In this document: piece by piece, positions 31,368 through 41,810 of the stretch
How the letters are laid out: each line of letters opens with the position of its first letter
Position numbering within the stretch: position 1 is the stretch's first letter
Assembly: GCA_964425915.1 (NCBI GenBank)
Contig: CAYROO010000009.1
Coordinates: forward strand, 1 to 64,000
Direction of reading: 5' to 3'
Length of the DNA: 64,000 nt
DNA from: Polycyclovorans sp964425915
GTDB lineage: Bacteria; Pseudomonadota; Gammaproteobacteria; Nevskiales; Nevskiaceae
The notes under the pieces: model-generated
Database searches by the model: none
What the model was told of the DNA's origin: nothing
The model's input: only the letters and a program-made list of their open reading frames with translations
Position numbers and translations under genes: made by a program

Positions 31368-31583
31368 TCAGTAGAGGCGCGTACGACGGTTGGCTTCGCG
31401 AGAAACCTTCTTGGCCTGGCGCTTCACGGCGGCAGCGCGCTTGCGCTTGCGCTCCATGCTCGGCTTTTCGAAGGCTTCCTTTTTGCGGACATCGGTCAGG
31501 ACGCCGGCCTTCTCGCAGGTGCGCTTGAAACGACGCAGCGCAACTTCGAACGGCTCATTTTCACGGACGCGAACACTGGGCAT
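31368..31583 (-). CDS. rpsU: 30S ribosomal protein S21
   Basis: A 71-residue basic protein, the full usual length, with MPSVRVRENEPFEVALRRFK at the N terminus and KKVSREANRRTRLY at the C terminus. S21 helps the small subunit select start sites. The open frame continues far upstream, but only the last 71 codons are real. A good promoter lies upstream on the same strand. The divergent rpsU/tsaD arrangement is widespread in gammaproteobacteria. Here dnaG and rpoD do not follow; yqeY does. Confidence 0.97.
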   Translation of the reverse strand: MPSVRVRENEPFEVALRRFKRTCEKAGVLTDVRKKEAFEKPSMERKRKRAAAVKRQAKKVSREANRRTRLY

Positions 31584-31648
31584 GCAATAAGTCTCGGATG
31601 TAACGGGCGGGCAGCCAAGGCCATCGCCGACTGCGTAAAGGGGCGCAG

Positions 31649-31677
31649 ATTCTATGCGCAGGTCGGCCGTAATGCAA
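31649..31677 (-). promoter_or_regulatory. Sigma-70-type promoter of rpsU
   Basis: On the minus strand TTGCAT (complement of 31672-31677), a 17-base spacer and TAGAAT (complement of 31649-31654). The -10 box is about 65 bp before the rpsU ATG. It lies in the divergent region shared with tsaD. Confidence 0.65.
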
Positions 31678-31688
31678 AATAGCGGCCC

Positions 31689-32708
31689 ATGACCGTCCTC
31701 GCTCTCGAATCCTCCTGTGATGAAACCGCTGTCGCGCTGTATGACGGCGCGGCCGGCTTGCGCGCCCATCGCCTGCATTCGCAGGTGGCGCTGCATGCGG
31801 AATACGGGGGGGTGGTGCCGGAGTTGGCCTCGCGAGACCATCTGTCCCGGGTGGTGCCGCTGGTGCGCGAAACGCTCAGCGAAGCGGGGCTGGGCGTAGC
31901 TGACCTGAGCGGTATCGCCTACACCGCCGGGCCCGGGCTGATCGGTGCGCTGATGGTGGGTGGCGCGTTGGCGGCGGGAATGGCGCTGGCGCTGGACCTG
32001 CCGCTGATTCCTCTGCATCACATGGAAGGCCACCTGTTGGCGCCGATGTTGGAGCCGGACCCGCCGGCGTTCCCGTTTGTTGCCTTGTTGGTTTCCGGTG
32101 GGCACACGCTGTTGGTGGCGGTGGAAGGTGTGGGGCGCTACCGCTTGCTCGGCGAGAGTCTCGACGATGCGGTGGGCGAGGCTTTCGACAAGACCGCCAA
32201 GATGCTCGGCCTGCCCTATCCGGGCGGCCCGCACCTGGCGGCGCTGGCCGAGCAGGGGCGTCCGGACCGCTATCGGTTTCCCCGGCCGATGACCGATCGT
32301 CCCGGCTTGGACTTCAGCTTCTCCGGTCTGAAGACGGCGGTGCGGACGCGGTTACCGCCACCGGATGACGCGCAGGCGCAGGCCGACCTCGCACATGCGT
32401 TCCAGGAAGCGGTCACCGAAACCCTTACCATCAAATGCGCGCGTGCCATCGAGCACACTGGCTTCCGAGGGCTGGTGGTGGCCGGCGGTGTCGGCGCCAA
32501 CAAGCGGCTGCGGGCGCGGCTTGCCGAGTGGTGTGCCGCGCAAGGCGTGAGCCTGCACTTCCCTCGGCAGGCGTTTTGCACCGACAACGCGGCGATGATG
32601 GCCTACGTCGGCTGGCAGCGCCGGGGTGAGGGCCGTGCGGCGGCGGACGGCATCTTTGCCACGCCGCGCTGGTCGTTGATGGACCTGACGCCGCCATGTC
32701 CGATCTGA
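31689..32708 (+). CDS. tsaD: tRNA N6-adenosine threonylcarbamoyltransferase TsaD
   Basis: A 339-residue enzyme that transfers the threonylcarbamoyl group to A37 of ANN-reading tRNAs, together with TsaB and TsaE. Visible motifs are LESSCDET at the N terminus, the metal-binding HHMEGH, the LVSGGHT loop, GESLDDAVGEAFDKTAKMLGLPYPGG (quoted in part), FSFSGLKTA and the C-terminal CTDNAAMMAYVG with its metal-ligand Asp. No strong ribosome-binding site precedes the ATG. folB overlaps its end by 13 bases. Confidence 0.97.
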   Translation: MTVLALESSCDETAVALYDGAAGLRAHRLHSQVALHAEYGGVVPELASRDHLSRVVPLVRETLSEAGLGVADLSGIAYTAGPGLIGALMVGGALAAGMALALDLPLIPLHHMEGHLLAPMLEPDPPAFPFVALLVSGGHTLLVAVEGVGRYRLLGESLDDAVGEAFDKTAKMLGLPYPGGPHLAALAEQGRPDRYRFPRPMTDRPGLDFSFSGLKTAVRTRLPPPDDAQAQADLAHAFQEAVTETLTIKCARAIEHTGFRGLVVAGGVGANKRLRARLAEWCAAQGVSLHFPRQAFCTDNAAMMAYVGWQRRGEGRAAADGIFATPRWSLMDLTPPCPI

Positions 32709-33052
32709 TCGTCCTTGAGGGGCTGGCGGTGGACGCGCTGATCGGCGTCTACGACTGGGAGCGCACGGCGCGTCGGCCGCTGGTGCTCGATCTCCGAATG
32801 GCGGTGGACCTGCGCCGCGCCGGGCGGTCGGATGACGTGGCCGACACGGTCGACTATGCGGCGGTGACCGCACTGGTCGAGGCGGTGGTTGCCGACACCA
32901 CGCCGCAGTTGCTGGAGACCCTGGCAGAAGCGATCTGTGCGCGGTTGCTGGCGGCCTTCACGGCGATCCAGTCGATTGCACTGGCGGTGCACAAGCCGGG
33001 CATCCTGCCGCAGGTGCGCGACGTGCGGATCGAGATCCAGCGCAGCCGCTGA
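32696..33052 (+). CDS. folB: Dihydroneopterin aldolase
   Basis: A 118-residue folate-pathway enzyme that cleaves 7,8-dihydroneopterin to 6-hydroxymethyl-dihydropterin and glycolaldehyde. Family segments are LEGLAVDALIGVYDWER with the conserved Glu, DTVDYAAVTALVEAVV and the catalytic Lys in ALAVHKPG. The start lies inside tsaD, a 13-base overlap that suggests coupled translation. Length is normal. Confidence 0.93.
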   Translation: MSDLIVLEGLAVDALIGVYDWERTARRPLVLDLRMAVDLRRAGRSDDVADTVDYAAVTALVEAVVADTTPQLLETLAEAICARLLAAFTAIQSIALAVHKPGILPQVRDVRIEIQRSR

Positions 33053-33060
33053 GACTGGGG

Positions 33061-33570
33061 TCAGCTGCCCAGCAGGGCGTGGCTGGCAGCGGCCAGGTCG
33101 TCGTAGACCTTGACCCCTTGCAGGTCCGCCTCGGCTGCCGTGGCGGCCCCGAGGCCGGTCTTTACCAGGACCGGACGTGCGCCGGCCTGACGCGCCTGAT
33201 CCAACTCACTGCCGCGGTCGCTGATCCACCAGCATTCGTCGAGCCCGGTCTGCAGGCGTCGGGCCGCATCGCGGACCAGGTCGGCGCTGGACTGGTCACG
33301 TCCGAACAGCACCGCCTCAAGCCGCCCGCCAAGGGTGGCGAGCTTCTTCTGCAGCCGGTCGACTGCGGCGAGTTGCGCCTCCCGGCTTGCGGCGTCTGCA
33401 GCGGGGCCGGCGAGGGCCAGCACGCGGTAGCCGGCTTGGCACAGTCGCGCCACCGCCTCGAGGCTGCCCGGCAACGGGCGGCGCTCCAGCGGACTGCCGC
33501 CATCGAGGTGTTCCTGGATCACCCCGTCACAGGCCAGCACCATCAGTTTGAGCTTGTCGGTGGCGGGCAT
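33061..33570 (-). CDS. GmhB-like HAD-fold protein lacking catalytic residues
   Basis: A 169-residue protein clearly derived from heptose bisphosphate phosphatase GmhB. PLPGSLEAVARLCQAGYRV and ARPVLVKTG, and the position directly after glyS, match GmhB. The HAD active site is gone. The nucleophile position in L-D-R-D-G-V-I is Ala13 (LACDGVI, with only D15 kept). The TNQSG motif II reads AGPAAD, the Cys/His zinc loop and CRKPxPG segment are missing, and motif IV reads ISDRGSELD. It should not hydrolyse phosphate esters. The frame is intact with a GAGG ribosome-binding site, so it may have a retained non-enzymatic role. Confidence 0.82.
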   Translation of the reverse strand: MPATDKLKLMVLACDGVIQEHLDGGSPLERRPLPGSLEAVARLCQAGYRVLALAGPAADAASREAQLAAVDRLQKKLATLGGRLEAVLFGRDQSSADLVRDAARRLQTGLDECWWISDRGSELDQARQAGARPVLVKTGLGAATAAEADLQGVKVYDDLAAASHALLGS

Positions 33571-33579
33571 GGTGCGTCC

Positions 33580-35661
33580 TCAGGGCAGCAGCGAAATATC
33601 CGCCACCGACCGGCAGAGGCGGTCAAGCCGCGCCAGCAGCGCGAGCCGGTTGGCGCGGACGGCGGGATCTTCGGCGTTGACCATCACGGCCTCGAAGAAG
33701 GCGTCCACGGGCTCACGCAGGGTGGCCAAGTTGACCAGCTGCTCGGTGTAGTCGCTGATCGCGCCGTTGCGCTCTTCAAGCGCGGTCAGCGTGGTCCACA
33801 GCGCATGCTCCGCGGTGTTGTCGAAACGTTTCGGATCAACCGTGTCACCCACTGATTCGGCCTGTCGCAGCAGATTGCGCACCCGCTTGTGCGCGGCGGC
33901 CAAGTTGGCGGCCGCGGGCAGCGCGGCGAAGTGGTGGACTGCGCGCAGGCGGGCGTCGAAATCGAGGGGGCGGGTAATCTCCAGCGCGCGAACGGCTTCA
34001 AAGGCTTCGGCACTGATGGCGCGCCCGTCCAGCAGGGCGCCTACCCGGTAGGCGCGCAGGCGCTCCATCACGAAGGCCAGCAAGGCGTCGAGCGTGGCAC
34101 CGCCGCGATCGCCGGCCGGCTGGGCGCCGAGCGCCTGTTGCAGCAGCGGGGCCAGATCCAGCGACAGATGACCTTCGATGCAGATGCGCAAGACGCCGAG
34201 GGAGGCGCGCCGCAGGGCGTAGGGGTCCTTGCTCGCGGTGGGTTTCTGGCCGATGGCGAAGATACCCGCCAGGCTGTCGAGCTTGTCCGCCAGCGCGACC
34301 GCGCGGCCCGGCAGCGCTGACGGGATGGGCGTGCCCTGCTGGGTCGGAAGGTAATGCTCGCGAATGGCCTGCGCTACCGCGGCGGACTCCCCGCCGGCTG
34401 CGGCGTAGTAACCGCCCATCAGACCCTGCAGCTCGGGGAACTCGAACACCATCTTGGTGACGAGGTCGCACTTGCTGAGCTGTGCCGCCCGCGCCACATC
34501 GGCCAGCACGCGACTGTCGTCGCTGAGCTGGCCGGCAATCTCGGCGGCCAGCGCCTGCACCCGGTGGGCCTTGTCGGCGATGCTGCCCAGCGACTGCTGG
34601 AAGGTGACGGTGACCAGGGCTGCACCATAGTCAGCCAGGGGCTGCTTGAGGTCCTGCTGATAGAAGAACAGCGCATCACTCAGGCGCGGGCGTACCACCC
34701 GTTCGTTGCCGGTGATCACCTGCTGGACATCGCGGCTTTCGATGTTGGCGATGGTGATGAAGGCGTTGGTCAGGGTGGTGTGCGCGGTGTCTGAGAACAC
34801 GGTGAAATAGCGCTGGTTGGTTTCCACCGTGGCGACGATGACCTCCGGCGGCAGCTTCAGGTAGGCCGCCTCGAACTGGCCGGTGATGGCGACCGGCCAC
34901 TCCACCAACGCGGTCACTTCATCGAGGAGATCCTCGGTGATGCGGGCATGCCCGCCGATGCGGTGAGCCTCGGCCTGGATCTGATCGCGGATGCGCGCCT
35001 TCCGCGCTTCGACATCGGCCAGCACTTTGGCTTCCAGCAGGGCGTTCATATAGTCGCCCGGCGTCTTCAGCGCGATGGCCTCAGGTGCGTGAAAGCGGTG
35101 GCCAAAGGTTTGCCGGTCGGCGCGCAGGCCAAAGGCTTCGATCGGCACCACGTCGCCACCCAGCAGGCAACACAGCCACTGCACCGGGCGCACGAAGGTG
35201 ACCTCACCTGAGCCCCAGCGCATACGCTTCGGCACCAGGGTATCCATCGCCTTGAGTGCCTCGTCCAGCAGGCCCTGCAGCAGGCTGGCGGTGGGGGCGC
35301 CCGGCTCGGTGCGGCGGAAGTGCAGCTTGCCGTCTCGCTCGCCGAGTTCTGCGAAGTCGACGCCGCAGGAGCGCGCAAAGCCCAGAGCGGCCGGCGTCGG
35401 CTTGCCATCTTTGAGGGCAGCGGTCACTGCGGGACCGCTGCGCTCGATGATTTGCTCGGGCTGTTCCGGTGCCACCGCTTCGATCACCACCGCCAGTCGC
35501 CGGGGTGTGGCGAGTCGGGTGACCGAACCGTGGGCCACGCTGCGGCGCTTGAGCCCCTGCGCGAGGCTGTCGGCCAGCGCATCGGCCAGCGGCAACACAT
35601 AGCGGGCGGGAAGGTCTTCGGTGCCGATTTCGAGCAGCAGGTCCAGGGGCATTGCGTTCAT
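33580..35661 (-). CDS. glyS: Glycine--tRNA ligase beta subunit
   Basis: A 693-residue beta subunit of the tetrameric bacterial GlyRS, needed for tRNA-Gly recognition and aminoacylation with GlyQ. Visible segments are DLLLEIGTEDLPARYV at the N terminus, FVRPVQWLCCLLGGDVVP, TEDLLDEVTALVEWPVAITGQF, the KCDLVTKMVFEFPELQGLMG region, and the C-terminal anticodon-binding-type domain. The open frame extends upstream into glyQ. I use the ATG at 35661, four bases after the glyQ stop; an ATG at 35652 is also possible. The GmhB-like gene follows 9 bases later. Confidence 0.97.
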   Translation of the reverse strand: MNAMPLDLLLEIGTEDLPARYVLPLADALADSLAQGLKRRSVAHGSVTRLATPRRLAVVIEAVAPEQPEQIIERSGPAVTAALKDGKPTPAALGFARSCGVDFAELGERDGKLHFRRTEPGAPTASLLQGLLDEALKAMDTLVPKRMRWGSGEVTFVRPVQWLCCLLGGDVVPIEAFGLRADRQTFGHRFHAPEAIALKTPGDYMNALLEAKVLADVEARKARIRDQIQAEAHRIGGHARITEDLLDEVTALVEWPVAITGQFEAAYLKLPPEVIVATVETNQRYFTVFSDTAHTTLTNAFITIANIESRDVQQVITGNERVVRPRLSDALFFYQQDLKQPLADYGAALVTVTFQQSLGSIADKAHRVQALAAEIAGQLSDDSRVLADVARAAQLSKCDLVTKMVFEFPELQGLMGGYYAAAGGESAAVAQAIREHYLPTQQGTPIPSALPGRAVALADKLDSLAGIFAIGQKPTASKDPYALRRASLGVLRICIEGHLSLDLAPLLQQALGAQPAGDRGGATLDALLAFVMERLRAYRVGALLDGRAISAEAFEAVRALEITRPLDFDARLRAVHHFAALPAAANLAAAHKRVRNLLRQAESVGDTVDPKRFDNTAEHALWTTLTALEERNGAISDYTEQLVNLATLREPVDAFFEAVMVNAEDPAVRANRLALLARLDRLCRSVADISLLP

Positions 35662-35665
35662 GCGA

Positions 35666-36586
35666 TCAGGCACGGTTGGCGGCGGCGGCGGCGGCCGCCG
35701 CAGGAGGAAGCATCGGGAAGCCCAGCGCCTCACGCGCCTTGAAATAGGCTTCGGCACAGCCGCGTGCCAGCGTGCGCACGCGCAGGATGTAGGCTTGGCG
35801 CTCGGTCACGCTGATGGCGCCGCGGGCGTCCAGCAGATTGAAGGCGTGGCTGGCCTGGATCGTGCGCTCGTAGGCCGGCAGCGGCAGCGGGGTCTCCAGC
35901 GCCAGCAGGCGCTGGCACTCCGCTTCTGCCTTGCTGAAGCGCTCGAATAGCGTGGCGGTATCGGCGTGCTCGAAGTTGTAAGTGGACTGCTCCACCTCGT
36001 TCTGGTGGTAGACGTCCCCGTAGGTGACGATGCGGCCGCCGGTATCGGACCACACCAGGTCGTAGACCGATTCCTTCTTCTGGATATACATCGCCAGCCG
36101 CTCCAGGCCGTAGGTGATCTCGCCGGCCACCGGGCGGCACTCAATGCCCCCCACCTGCTGGAAGTAGGTGAACTGGGTGACTTCCATGCCGTTGAGCCAG
36201 ACCTCCCAGCCCAGCCCCCAGGCCCCCAGGGTGGGGGACTCCCAGTTGTCCTCAACAAAGCGGATGTCGTGGGTCAGGGGGTCGAAGCCGAGCATACGCA
36301 GCGAATCCAGATACAGGTCCTGGATGTTGGCCGGGCTCGGTTTCATCAACACCTGGAACTGGTAGTAGTGCTGCAGGCGGTTGGGATTCTCACCGTAGCG
36401 GCCATCGGTGGGGCGGCGGCTCGGCTGCACATAGGCGGTGTTCCAGGGCTCGGGACCCAGCGCGCGCAAAAAGGTGGCCCAGTGAAAGGTGCCGGCCCCC
36501 ATTTCCATGTCCATCGGCTGCACCACCACGCAGCCGTGGCCGGCCCAGAAGGTCTGCAGCTTCAGAATCAGGTCCTGGAAAGTCAT
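35666..36586 (-). CDS. glyQ: Glycine--tRNA ligase alpha subunit
   Basis: A 306-residue catalytic subunit of GlyRS that forms glycyl-adenylate. Characteristic runs are MTFQDLILKLQTFWAGHGC, GAGTFHWATFLRALGPEPW, YVQPSRRPTDGRYGENPNRL and ECRPVAGEITYGLERLAMY. The C terminus ends in a poly-alanine run encoded by GGC/GCC repeats, longer than I recall for the family. A TATACT -10-like box on the minus strand (complement of 36618-36623) lies 31 bp before the ATG; no good -35 is seen. It forms an operon with glyS and the GmhB-like gene. Confidence 0.97.
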   Translation of the reverse strand: MTFQDLILKLQTFWAGHGCVVVQPMDMEMGAGTFHWATFLRALGPEPWNTAYVQPSRRPTDGRYGENPNRLQHYYQFQVLMKPSPANIQDLYLDSLRMLGFDPLTHDIRFVEDNWESPTLGAWGLGWEVWLNGMEVTQFTYFQQVGGIECRPVAGEITYGLERLAMYIQKKESVYDLVWSDTGGRIVTYGDVYHQNEVEQSTYNFEHADTATLFERFSKAEAECQRLLALETPLPLPAYERTIQASHAFNLLDARGAISVTERQAYILRVRTLARGCAEAYFKAREALGFPMLPPAAAAAAAANRA

Positions 36587-36722
36587 GTCGCCACGGCAAA
36601 AATCGTTTGGGGGCGCGAGTATAGCGAAGCCGCCCGGGGCGCCGGCGCCGGTCGGTCGAGCTTTCCGCTAGCATGACGCTGCCAAGTGCGCCGCCACGCC
36701 CGGACGCCGTCATCACCCAGCG

Positions 36723-36738
36723 TGGCACGCTTCATGCT
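36723..36738 (+). promoter_or_regulatory. Sigma-54 promoter of glnA
   Basis: TGGCACG-CTTC-ATGCT matches the RpoN consensus (TGGCACG, four bases, TTGCW) at every fixed position but one, with GG and GC at the required spacing. The transcript start would be near 36750, about 58 bp before the glnA ATG. It fits NtrC-activated glutamine synthetase expression. I see no NtrC site in the 136 bp directly upstream. Confidence 0.82.
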
Positions 36739-36807
36739 TCATTTTGGCGCACGCCCGCCACGGGCCATCGCATCTGTCATCCACCACTGACCAAGCAGGA
36801 GAACCCC

Positions 36808-38217
<1,410 letters not shown>

Positions 38218-38242
38218 GTCGCGGTACACGCAGTCAACACGG

Positions 38243-38271
38243 AGCCCCGCGAAAGCGGGGCTTCTTGTTTT
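38243..38271 (+). terminator. Rho-independent terminator of glnA
   Basis: AGCCCCGC, loop GAAA, GCGGGGCT: a perfect 8-bp stem with a GNRA tetraloop, followed by TCTTGTTTT. It lies 25 bp after the glnA stop. Confidence 0.9.
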
Positions 38272-38316
38272 GATACGCCCAAAATAAGTGCGCGACGGGC
38301 CTGTGGACGATGGAGG

Positions 38317-38333
38317 CGCACCTTATCGGTGCA
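38317..38333. promoter_or_regulatory. NtrC-type binding site, distal
   Basis: CGCACCT-TAT-CGGTGCA matches the 17-bp NtrC consensus TGCACCA-N3-TGGTGCA at all but three arm positions. It lies 78 bp, centre to centre, upstream of the better second site and about 150 bp before the ntrB start. Confidence 0.5.
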
Positions 38334-38394
38334 AGCGAGCGCCGCCGCAGCACCGTAATTTGGCGACCTTCTCTGGGCATGTTGGCGGAAACAT

Positions 38395-38411
38395 CGCACC
38401 AAAGTGGTGCG
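38395..38411. promoter_or_regulatory. NtrC-type binding site, proximal
   Basis: CGCACCA-AAG-TGGTGCG is a perfect palindrome and matches the NtrC consensus except at the two outermost bases. It lies about 66 bp before the ntrB ATG and about 73 bp before the start expected from the sigma-54-like box at 38450. It suits enhancer activation or autoregulation of ntrBC. Confidence 0.68.
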
Positions 38412-38449
38412 TGATCGATGAAATCGGCGTAGCGTAGCGGCGGCTGCAT

Positions 38450-38465
38450 TGGCGCAGCTTTTGCT
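38450..38465 (+). promoter_or_regulatory. Sigma-54-like element directly before ntrB
   Basis: TGGCGCA-GCTT-TTGCT keeps GG and GC of the RpoN consensus at exact spacing and differs at two fixed positions. Transcription would begin at about 38476, right at the ntrB ATG, so the message would be almost leaderless. That makes the element less certain. Confidence 0.4.
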
Positions 38466-38476
38466 TCGGCCTATCC

Positions 38477-39543
38477 ATGAAACTGGTTCCCCGCCCGCGC
38501 CCCAAACCGGACTGGATTCTCGACGGCATTACCACCGCCGTGATCGCGCTGGATGACCGCCTCTGCGTCACCGCGCTGAACTCGGCCTGTGAGAGCCTGT
38601 TCGGGGTGTCCCGTCGGCTGGCGCTCGGGCAGCCGCTGGTGGAAGGCGTGCCCCATTTCCTGCCCTTGCGGCAGCGGCTGCAATCCGCGCTGGACCAGGC
38701 CCTCGGCTTCATCGAGCGCGAGCTGCGGCTGAGTCGCAACGGCGATCCCGCCATCACCGTCGACTGCACGGTCACGCCCTACGTGGGCGGCAAGATTCCC
38801 GGCCTGCTGCTGGAGCTGCTGCCGCTCGACCGCCACATGCGGATCTCGCGGGATGAATTGATGCTGGCCCAGCACCAGGCCAGTCGTGAGCTGATCCGTG
38901 GCCTGGCGCACGAGATCAAGAATCCGCTGGGCGGTATTCGGGGTGCGGCGCAGTTGCTGGAACGGGAGTTCCCGGATTCGGAGCATCGCGAATACACGCG
39001 CGTGATCATTCGCGAGGCCGACCGGCTTCAGAACCTGGTCAACCGCATGCTGGGCCCCAACCGCCTGCCGCAGAAGCTGGCGCTCAATGTCCACGAGGTG
39101 CTGGAGCATGTGCGGCAACTGGTGCAGGCCGAAGCCCCAGGCGGCGTCAGCTTCCTGCGTGACTACGACCCCTCCATTCCCGAGGTGGTGGCGGATCGTG
39201 AGCAGCTCATTCAGGCCACGCTCAACCTGGTGCGCAACGCCGTTCAGGCCCTGGCGGGCCAGGGCGTGGTGACCCTGCGCACCCGCACCAAGCGCCAGAT
39301 CACCATTGGTCAGCAGCGTCATCGTCTGGTGGTGCAGCTCGATATCGAGGACAGCGGCCCGGGCATCCCTGGCGCGCTGCTCGACAAGATTTTTTACCCG
39401 ATGGTCACCACCCGTGCCGATGGCACGGGGCTGGGCCTGCCCATCGCGCAATACCTCATCCACAGCCACGGTGGCCTGATCGAATGCAGGTCACGCCCGG
39501 GCTGTACCGTTTTCTCGATGTATCTGCCTCTGGAACATGCCGC

Positions 39544-39547
<4 letters not shown>
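38477..39547 (+). CDS. glnL: Nitrogen regulation sensor histidine kinase NtrB
   Basis: A 356-residue cytosolic two-component kinase/phosphatase that controls NtrC according to PII signalling. An N-terminal PAS domain (about residues 11-115, DGITTAVIALDDRLCVTALN) is followed by the dimerisation/phosphoacceptor helix with His145 in GLAHEIKNPLGGIRGAAQLL. The ATPase domain has the N box (NLVRNAVQAL), G1 (DSGPGIP) and G2 (GTGLGLPIAQ). The stop overlaps the ntrC start (ATGA). Two NtrC-type sites lie upstream, pointing to autoregulation. Confidence 0.95.
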
Positions 39548-40950
<1,403 letters not shown>

Positions 40951-40983
40951 ATCCAGCAGGGGATCCTTGTCGCCGTCAGATAA

Positions 40984-40999
40984 TTCGATAAATATAGAA
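40984..40999. promoter_or_regulatory. ArsR-type operator and promoter region of the arsenic operon
   Basis: TTCGATAAATATAGAA is a 12-of-16 imperfect palindrome ending two bases before the arsR ATG. It resembles the AT-rich dyads bound by ArsR/SmtB repressors. TTGTCG at about 40968 and AAATAT, 17 bases later, could be the -35 and -10. No Shine-Dalgarno sequence is visible, so arsR may be leaderless or weakly translated. Confidence 0.5.
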
Positions 41000-41001
41000 A
41001 C

Positions 41002-41331
41002 ATGGAATCGGATGCGGCCGTCACCTGTCTGTCAGCCCTGGCCCAGCAGGGTCGGCTGGCCATTTTTCGGGCACTGGTGGTCGCCGGTCCGACCGGCCGC
41101 TGTCCGTCTGATCTGCAGGAACAGCTCACGATCACGCCGTCGGTGCTGTCCTTTCACCTGAAGGCCCTGCGGCATGCCGGGCTGGTGCGGGTGCGCCAGG
41201 ACGGGCGTCACCTCTATTACTCGGCAGACTTCGCCGCGATGAACGCACTGATCGCCTACCTCACTGAAAACTGCTGCGCCGAGGACCCCGGCTGCTGCGC
41301 ACCTCCGGAGCGGGCATGCGTGACGTCCTGA
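41002..41331 (+). CDS. arsR: ArsR-family arsenic-responsive repressor
   Basis: A 109-residue winged-helix repressor. The DNA-reading region is TITPSVLSFHLKALRHAGLVRVRQDGRHLYYS. The C terminus is Cys-rich: ENCCAEDPGCCAPPERAC. Cys pairs just after the last helix are the As(III)-binding site in the proteobacterial ArsR group with this SADFAAMNALIAYLTENCC ending. It should leave the DNA when arsenite binds and so induce the five-gene operon that begins with it. It overlaps arsC by 16 bases. Confidence 0.92.
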   Translation: MESDAAVTCLSALAQQGRLAIFRALVVAGPTGRCPSDLQEQLTITPSVLSFHLKALRHAGLVRVRQDGRHLYYSADFAAMNALIAYLTENCCAEDPGCCAPPERACVTS

Positions 41332-41810
41332 TCCTCTGCACCGGCAACAGTGCGCGGTCCATTCTGGGCGAAGCGCTGATCAATCACCTCGGCGCCGGCC
41401 GGGTGCGCGGCCACTCTGCCGGGTCACAGCCCAAGGCTGCGCCGCACCCCTTCGCGCTGGAGACACTGCGCGCGGTCGGTATTGCGACCGCGGGACTGCA
41501 CAGCAAATCCTGGGATCGATTTGCCGGCGCCGACGCCCCTGCGTTGGACCTGGTGATCACCGTCTGCGATGCCGCCGCCAACGAAGCCTGCCCCTGGTTC
41601 CCGGGCCCGGCGGTCCGTGCCCACTGGGGGCTGCCGGACCCGCCAGCGGCCGGTGACGCGCCGGCCCAGCGTGCGCGCTTTGCAGCGGTCCGCGAGGCCC
41701 TGCGTGTCCGCATCGAGACCTTGCTGAGCTGGCCCGATGTGGACTGGGACGCGCCGGACTTCGCCGCGCGAGTGCAGGCCCTGCACGACGGGCTACCGGT
41801 GCCGGCATGA
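41316..41810 (+). CDS. arsC: Arsenate reductase, thioredoxin-coupled LMW-PTP type
   Basis: A 164-residue enzyme that reduces arsenate to arsenite. The phosphatase-like P-loop CTGNSARS holds nucleophile Cys8 and Arg14. The second and third redox cysteines are at C84 (ITVCDAA) and C92 (NEACPWFPG), matching the thioredoxin-linked ArsC family. The product arsenite would be exported by the ACR3 protein at the end of this operon. It overlaps arsR upstream, and its stop overlaps the MFS gene (ATGA). Confidence 0.94.
   Translation: MRDVLILCTGNSARSILGEALINHLGAGRVRGHSAGSQPKAAPHPFALETLRAVGIATAGLHSKSWDRFAGADAPALDLVITVCDAAANEACPWFPGPAVRAHWGLPDPPAAGDAPAQRARFAAVREALRVRIETLLSWPDVDWDAPDFAARVQALHDGLPVPA

Noticed and set aside
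31584..32234. Long minus-strand frame upstream of rpsU
   Set aside because: Only the last 71 codons are S21; the rest is antisense to tsaD and covers the rpsU promoter.
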